Source: SIG440 sp045645905 (GTDB lineage Bacteria; Bacillota; Clostridia; Monoglobales; Monoglobaceae). Taken from it: 9,229 nt of DNA. The translations under genes were made by a program, and so were the position numbers. The stretch covers positions 1-9,229 of the forward strand of contig JAZRJT010000020.1 in assembly GCA_045645905.1 (NCBI GenBank), read 5' to 3'. Under the pieces are notes generated by a model that ran no database searches, was not told where the DNA came from, and saw only the letters and a program-made list of their open reading frames with translations. Of this stretch, positions 6,220 through 9,229 are shown one piece after another (positions within the stretch are counted from its first letter, which is position 1; every line of letters starts with the position of its first letter).

Positions 6220-7137
6220 ATGCCGTTTTTAATTTTTTTGGTTATAGTTATTGTTTTAGTTATTGCAAATATTAAGGTTGTGCCGCAGGCACACGCATAT
6301 GTTATTGAACGCCTTGGGGCATACAGCGGAACTTGGAGCGTTGGTCTTCATATAAAGATTCCGTTTATTGACAGGGTTGCAAAAAGAGTTACCCTGAAAG
6401 AGCAGGTTGTTGATTTTGCACCTCAGCCGGTTATCACAAAGGATAACGTTACCATGCAGATTGACACGGTTGTATATTTCCAGATAATCGACCCCAAACT
6501 CTACACCTATGGTGTGGAACTGCCAATGGCGGCAATTGAAAATCTGACAGCCACAACATTGCGTAATATTATCGGTGATATGGAGCTTGACGAAAGCTTG
6601 ACATCCCGTGATGTTATTAATACAAAGATGCGTTCTATTCTTGACGAGGCAACCGACCCCTGGGGTATAAGGGTAAACCGCGTTGAGCTTAAGAATATCA
6701 TTCCCCCCGCAGGCATCCGCGAAGCTATGGAGAAGCAGATGAAGGCAGAACGTGAAAGACGTGAGGCAATACTTCGTGCCGAGGGTGAAAAAAAGTCTGC
6801 AATCCTGGTTGCTGAGGGCGAAAAAGCTGCTGCAATCTTAAAGGCAGAGGCTGAAAAAGAATCCCAAATTCTTAAAGCTGAGGCTGAGAAGGAATCTGCA
6901 ATTCGAATTGCAGAGGGTGAAGCGCAGGCAATCCTTTCTGTTCAGGAGGCTACTGCAAACGGTATCCGTATGCTGAATGAGGCATCGCCGATAGACTCTG
7001 TTCTTACAATAAAGAGTTTAGAGGCATTTGCCAAGGCTGCAGACGGCAAGGCAACAAAGATTATTATTCCGTCGGAGATTCAGGGCTTGGCAGGTCTTGC
7101 TGCAGGTCTTAAGTCGGTTATCGACGAAGAAAAATAA
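6220..7137 (+). CDS. SPFH/stomatin-like membrane scaffold protein (QmcA/HflK-C type)
   Basis: The 305-aa protein starts with one membrane segment (residues 2-17). The SPFH domain follows: VVPQAHAYVIERLGAY, IPFIDRVAKRVTLKEQVVDF, and the TKDNVTMQIDTVVYF strand. From about 165 a long helix begins (MEKQMKAERERREAILRAEGE), with five exact 11-residue repeats at 186-240 (register RAEGEKKSAIL). A hydrophobic Gly/Leu-rich C terminus follows, usual for oligomer assembly. SPFH proteins form large ring- or dome-shaped oligomers that organise membrane microdomains or control membrane proteases. AAGGAG (6206-6211) is 8 bp before ATG 6220; a longer in-frame start at 6160 would overlap the NfeD gene and has no ribosome site. 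The NfeD pairing supports the call. The exact partner or client is unknown. Confidence 0.92.
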   Translation: MPFLIFLVIVIVLVIANIKVVPQAHAYVIERLGAYSGTWSVGLHIKIPFIDRVAKRVTLKEQVVDFAPQPVITKDNVTMQIDTVVYFQIIDPKLYTYGVELPMAAIENLTATTLRNIIGDMELDESLTSRDVINTKMRSILDEATDPWGIRVNRVELKNIIPPAGIREAMEKQMKAERERREAILRAEGEKKSAILVAEGEKAAAILKAEAEKESQILKAEAEKESAIRIAEGEAQAILSVQEATANGIRMLNEASPIDSVLTIKSLEAFAKAADGKATKIIIPSEIQGLAGLAAGLKSVIDEEK

Positions 7138-7177
7138 AATTTAAGACTGTCAAAGGAACTTTAGGAGGAAAAACAAA

Positions 7178-7924
7178 ATGTCAGGACATTCCAAATGGGC
7201 AACAATTAAAAGAAAAAAAGGTGCACTTGATGCAAAAAGGGGTAAACTGTTTACCAAAATCGGCCGTGAACTTATGGTTGCGGTTAAAGAGGGCGGACCT
7301 GACCCCGACAGCAACTCAAAGCTTCGTGATGCTATTGCAAAGGCAAAAGCAAACAATATGCCCAACGATACTATTCAAAGAAGTGTCAAAAAGGCGGCAG
7401 GTGAGGATGGCAACAAAGAATATTTTGAACTCACATACGAAGGCTACGGCCCAAGCGGTGTTGCTTTTATGGTTGAAACACTTAGTGACAACAAAAACCG
7501 TACAGCAGGCGATATGCGCCACTATTTTGATAAATACGGCGGCAATCTTGGTCAGACAGGCAGCGTAGGATTTATGTTTGACCGCAAAGGTCAGCTTGTT
7601 ATTGCAAAGGCCGACAGCATTGATGAAGACACTTTGATGATGGACGCTTTGGATGCAGGTGCCGAAGACTTCAGTGCCGAAGACGAATGCTATGAAGTTA
7701 CATCCAGCCCTGAGGATTTCAGCAAGGTTCGTGAAGCACTTGAGGCAAAGGGTTATGAGTTTGAACAGGCAGAAATCAGCTACATTCCCCAAACACTCAC
7801 CCAGGTAGACGACCCTGATGCGGTAAAGAATCTTGAAAAGCTTATAGATATGCTTGAAGATAACGATGACGTGCAGAACGTTTACCACACCTGGGATATG
7901 CCCGAGGATGAAGAGGAAGAGTAG
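7178..7924 (+). CDS. yebC: YebC/PmpR family protein
   Basis: The 248-aa product begins with the family hallmark SGHSKWATIKRKKG and continues with FTKIGRELMVAVKEGGPDP, AKANNMPNDTIQRSVKKA, YEGYGPSGVAFMVETLSDN and an acidic C terminus (EDNDDVQNVYHTWDMPEDE). Its length matches the usual 240-250 aa. YebC proteins were long called transcription regulators; more recent work on the family links them to translation of proline-rich stretches by ribosomes. Either way the protein is cytosolic and nucleic-acid or ribosome associated. AGGAGG (7163-7168) lies 9 bp before the ATG. The 40-bp gap to the SPFH gene holds neither terminator nor clear promoter, so co-transcription is likely. The Holliday-junction partner genes ruvC-ruvA-ruvB, often next to yebC, are absent; a recombinase follows instead. 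Confidence 0.96.
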   Translation: MSGHSKWATIKRKKGALDAKRGKLFTKIGRELMVAVKEGGPDPDSNSKLRDAIAKAKANNMPNDTIQRSVKKAAGEDGNKEYFELTYEGYGPSGVAFMVETLSDNKNRTAGDMRHYFDKYGGNLGQTGSVGFMFDRKGQLVIAKADSIDEDTLMMDALDAGAEDFSAEDECYEVTSSPEDFSKVREALEAKGYEFEQAEISYIPQTLTQVDDPDAVKNLEKLIDMLEDNDDVQNVYHTWDMPEDEEEE

Positions 7925-7931
7925 TCATATC

Positions 7932-7960
7932 AAGGGTTTGCAGGATTTGGGTAAACCTTT
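7932..7960 (+). repeat. Weak hairpin after yebC, possible element boundary
   Basis: AAGGGTTT (7932-7939) pairs with AAACCTTT (7953-7960) with one G-T pair and a 13-nt loop. No T tract follows, so it is a poor terminator, and I see no better one before the recombinase gene. An attachment-site role is only a guess based on position beside the recombinase. Confidence 0.3.
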
Positions 7961-7965
7961 GAACG

Positions 7966-8002
7966 GTGATATACATTCTGAATGATGGTATACATCACTG
8001 AA
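7966..8002. promoter_or_regulatory. Nested dyad with direct repeats upstream of the recombinase gene
   Basis: GTGATATAC (7966-7974) is inverted at 7988-7998 with two extra bases. At the centre, CATTC-T-GAATG (7974-7984) is a perfect small palindrome. TATACAT plus a nearby CTGAA is also repeated directly with a 19-bp period (7970-7982 and 7989-8002). Such a mix of inverted and direct copies, 80-110 bp before a recombinase start, suggests a protein-binding site, either an operator or recombinase arm sites. No factor is identified. Confidence 0.35.
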
Positions 8003-8031
8003 ATTTTTGAGAATTAAAGCTTGTACATCAT

Positions 8032-8107
8032 AACTCCGAATATACTGAAAAATTGCATGGATACCACAGGAGGTCTTTATGCAAATCAAAACAGTATATT
8101 CGGAGTT
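8032..8107. repeat. Perfect 16-bp inverted repeat around the recombinase start
   Basis: AACTCCGAATATACTG (8032-8047) and CAGTATATTCGGAGTT (8092-8107) are exact reverse complements, 44 bp apart. The enclosed segment contains the ribosome site CAGGAGG (8067-8073) and ATG 8079, and the right arm lies inside codons 5-10. A -10-like TATACT (8041-8046) sits in the left arm. The repeat may be an operator, a recombination site or an RNA hairpin; the sequence does not decide. Confidence 0.85.
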
Positions 8108-8984
8108 TTTGTTTGACTGTGAGGTTAAGCACTTCACACCAAAAACAATGAAGGGTTACAGAAATAACCTATCACGGTTCTTCAACTACCTTGATGCAAA
8201 GTATAACATTCAGGATATTGAAGAGATAACTGCAAGACAGATAAAAGATTTCTTTAAGGAACTATGGCAAAACGGCAGAAAGGTTACTTATACAAATGGG
8301 TTGCTTAAAACATTCAGGTCATTTTTTAAGTATGCCTTGCAAGAGGAATATATAAGCACTAATCCTTGTGCCAAAGTTCCCTGGGGCAAAGAGGACATAA
8401 CGCTTATTAAAACCTTTTCTGATGCAGAGGTTAAAAGAATGCTCAATGCTTTTGATGGTACTGATTATATGTCTATACGCAACAAGGCAATAATAGCAAT
8501 GCTGATTGATACAGGTATTAGAAACAATGAGCTGTGTGAGTTGAAAGTGGAAAATGTTTATAATGGTTATATCAAAATATTTGGCAAGGGCTCAAAGGAG
8601 AGAATGGTGGGAATAAGCCCATATTTACAGAAATGTATTATAAAGTATATAAATGTTCGCAGCTCCTACTTTATTTATAAGGATGTTGATGATACATTTT
8701 TTCTTTCAAGGAGCGGAAGAAAGCTCACAGTTGAAGCTGTTGAAAGACTTGTTGCAAAGGCTGGCTTGATTGCAGAGGTTGACAGCAGTATAAGATGCAG
8801 TCCTCACACATTGCGACACTATTTTGCACAGGCACAACTACGGAACAACCTTGATGTATACAGCCTTGCAAGACTTATGGGGCATAACAATATAAAGATA
8901 ACCCAAAGATATCTTCAAAGTATGCAGGATAAGGATGTAATTGAACGTGGGATAAAGAGCAGTCCAATTATGAACCTGAGGTAA
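8079..8984 (+). CDS. Tyrosine recombinase / integrase (XerC/D-like)
   Basis: The 301-aa protein has an N-terminal SAM-like, core-binding domain (about residues 1-100, with TPKTMKGYRNNLSRFFNYL) and a C-terminal catalytic domain (about 110-290). All active-site residues are visible: Arg148 in DTGIRNNEL, Lys173 in GKGSKERMV, His243 and Arg246 in SPHTLRHYF, His269 in LMGHNN, and the nucleophile Tyr278 in TQRYL. It should therefore be active in cutting and rejoining DNA at specific sites. The length fits XerC/D-like enzymes and lacks the extra N-terminal arm-binding domain of lambda-type integrases. CAGGAGG lies 5 bp before the ATG. No clear promoter is seen. True chromosomal XerC/D is less likely than a mobile-element or phase-variation recombinase, judged by the inverted repeat at its start and its neighbours. 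Its target is unknown. Confidence 0.93.
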   Translation: MQIKTVYSEFLFDCEVKHFTPKTMKGYRNNLSRFFNYLDAKYNIQDIEEITARQIKDFFKELWQNGRKVTYTNGLLKTFRSFFKYALQEEYISTNPCAKVPWGKEDITLIKTFSDAEVKRMLNAFDGTDYMSIRNKAIIAMLIDTGIRNNELCELKVENVYNGYIKIFGKGSKERMVGISPYLQKCIIKYINVRSSYFIYKDVDDTFFLSRSGRKLTVEAVERLVAKAGLIAEVDSSIRCSPHTLRHYFAQAQLRNNLDVYSLARLMGHNNIKITQRYLQSMQDKDVIERGIKSSPIMNLR

Positions 8985-8989
8985 TATTA

Positions 8990-9008
8990 CAAACGTGTAA
9001 CATGTTTG
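8990..9008. repeat. Short palindrome just after the recombinase gene
   Basis: CAAACGTG (8990-8997) pairs with CATGTTTG (9001-9008), one G-T pair, around a TAA loop, 5 bp after the stop codon. No T tract follows, so termination would be weak. It could be a protein-binding site or a recombinase core site; nothing in the sequence settles this. Confidence 0.45.
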
Positions 9009-9038
9009 CTGCACTTTTCCAACATCGTTGATATCCTA

Positions 9039-9067
9039 TTGACAACCCTGTCTTGACGTGGTATTGT
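9039..9067 (+). promoter_or_regulatory. Sigma-A promoter upstream of the last gene
   Basis: TTGACA (9039-9044), a 17-bp spacer and TATTGT (9062-9067). A start near 9074 would give a leader of about 97 nt before the ATG at 9171. A terminator lies within this leader. A second TTGACG at 9053-9058 has no matching -10 box. Confidence 0.75.
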
Positions 9068-9092
9068 ATCATTAGAGATGTGTATTGAATAG

Positions 9093-9135
9093 AGGTATAA
9101 TTTTCCTTAAAAAAAGGGAGATTATGCCTTTTTTT
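9093..9135 (+). terminator. Intrinsic terminator inside the leader (possible attenuator)
   Basis: AGGTATAAT (9093-9101) pairs with ATTATGCCT (9121-9129), and an inner TCCTT (9104-9108) pairs with AGGGA (9115-9119), giving about 14 pairs with two G-T and a 6-A loop. Seven T follow (9129-9135). It lies between the promoter at 9039-9067 and the next start codon, so most transcripts from that promoter should stop here unless antitermination occurs. Confidence 0.85.
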
Positions 9136-9170
9136 ATTGTGAAAATAAATTTATTAAAAGGAGGGGTTAT

Positions 9171-9229
9171 ATGGATTATAACTCAAAAGAAGATATTAGA
9201 AGAACCAAGGTGAAACTTGGCAACTACAA
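9171..9229 (+). CDS. Start of an unidentified gene, cut by the window end
   Basis: ATG 9171 follows a strong AGGAGG (9159-9164) at 6 bp, and the frame is open to the window end. The 19 complete codons give a polar, basic start, MDYNSKEDIRRTKVKLGNY, with no signal peptide or membrane segment. The fragment is too short to name a family. The preceding promoter, leader terminator and ribosome site make a real gene very likely. It may belong to the same mobile element as the recombinase, but that is inference. Confidence 0.7.
   Translation, partial: MDYNSKEDIRRTKVKLGNY

Noticed and set aside
6775..6939. Tandem DNA repeat or CRISPR-like array
   Set aside because: The periodicity is at the protein level (33-bp units with divergent codons) inside a normal SPFH coiled coil; there are no unique spacers.
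7316..7888. 190-codon minus-strand frame
   Set aside because: Shadow of yebC, cysteine- and phenylalanine-rich as expected from antisense reading of acidic codons.
7925..8078. tRNA or small RNA gene in the yebC-recombinase gap
   Set aside because: No cloverleaf, T-loop sequence or CCA end; the hairpins present are short and better explained as binding sites.

Overview
The window looks like chromosome from a low-to-moderate GC, endospore-forming Clostridia-type Firmicute. An Oscillospiraceae/Ruminococcaceae-like gut organism is my best guess, but the sequence alone does not prove it. The main evidence is a yabP-yabQ-divIC-yabR block, which has the same order as in Bacillus and Clostridium and includes two sporulation-specific genes. 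All genes are on the + strand, most with strong Shine-Dalgarno sites (GGAGG-like) and intrinsic terminators.

Layout. (1) Positions 2-3712 are metabolic: the 3' part of a class III PLP aminotransferase, a terminator, a Gfo/Idh/MocA NAD(P)-dependent oxidoreductase, a 390-bp gap, and a class II (zinc) ketose-bisphosphate aldolase with its own consensus promoter. The gap is mostly a 243-bp hairpin-rich element with inverted-repeat ends and TA at both outer edges. It looks like a MITE inserted exactly in the stop codon of the oxidoreductase. (2) Positions 3713-3953 hold two strong terminators around a possible IS3-type end remnant, then a possible sporulation (sigma-E-like) promoter. (3) Positions 3954-5657 are yabP, yabQ, divIC and an S1-domain gene of the YabR type. 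A textbook sigma-A promoter just after yabQ lets divIC and the S1 gene be expressed in growing cells, independently of the sporulation pair. (4) Positions 5748-7924 are a short NfeD-type membrane protein, an SPFH/stomatin-like membrane scaffold protein and a YebC/PmpR-family protein, probably one transcription unit. (5) Positions 7925-9229 change character: a tyrosine recombinase with all catalytic residues, whose start region sits between the arms of a perfect 16-bp inverted repeat, then a promoter followed directly by an intrinsic terminator in the leader of a gene cut by the window end. This may be the edge of an integrated element.

The points most worth following up are the TA-flanked MITE-like element in the stop codon, the inverted repeat around the recombinase start, and the promoter-terminator leader of the last gene. 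I saw no CRISPR array, rRNA or tRNA.
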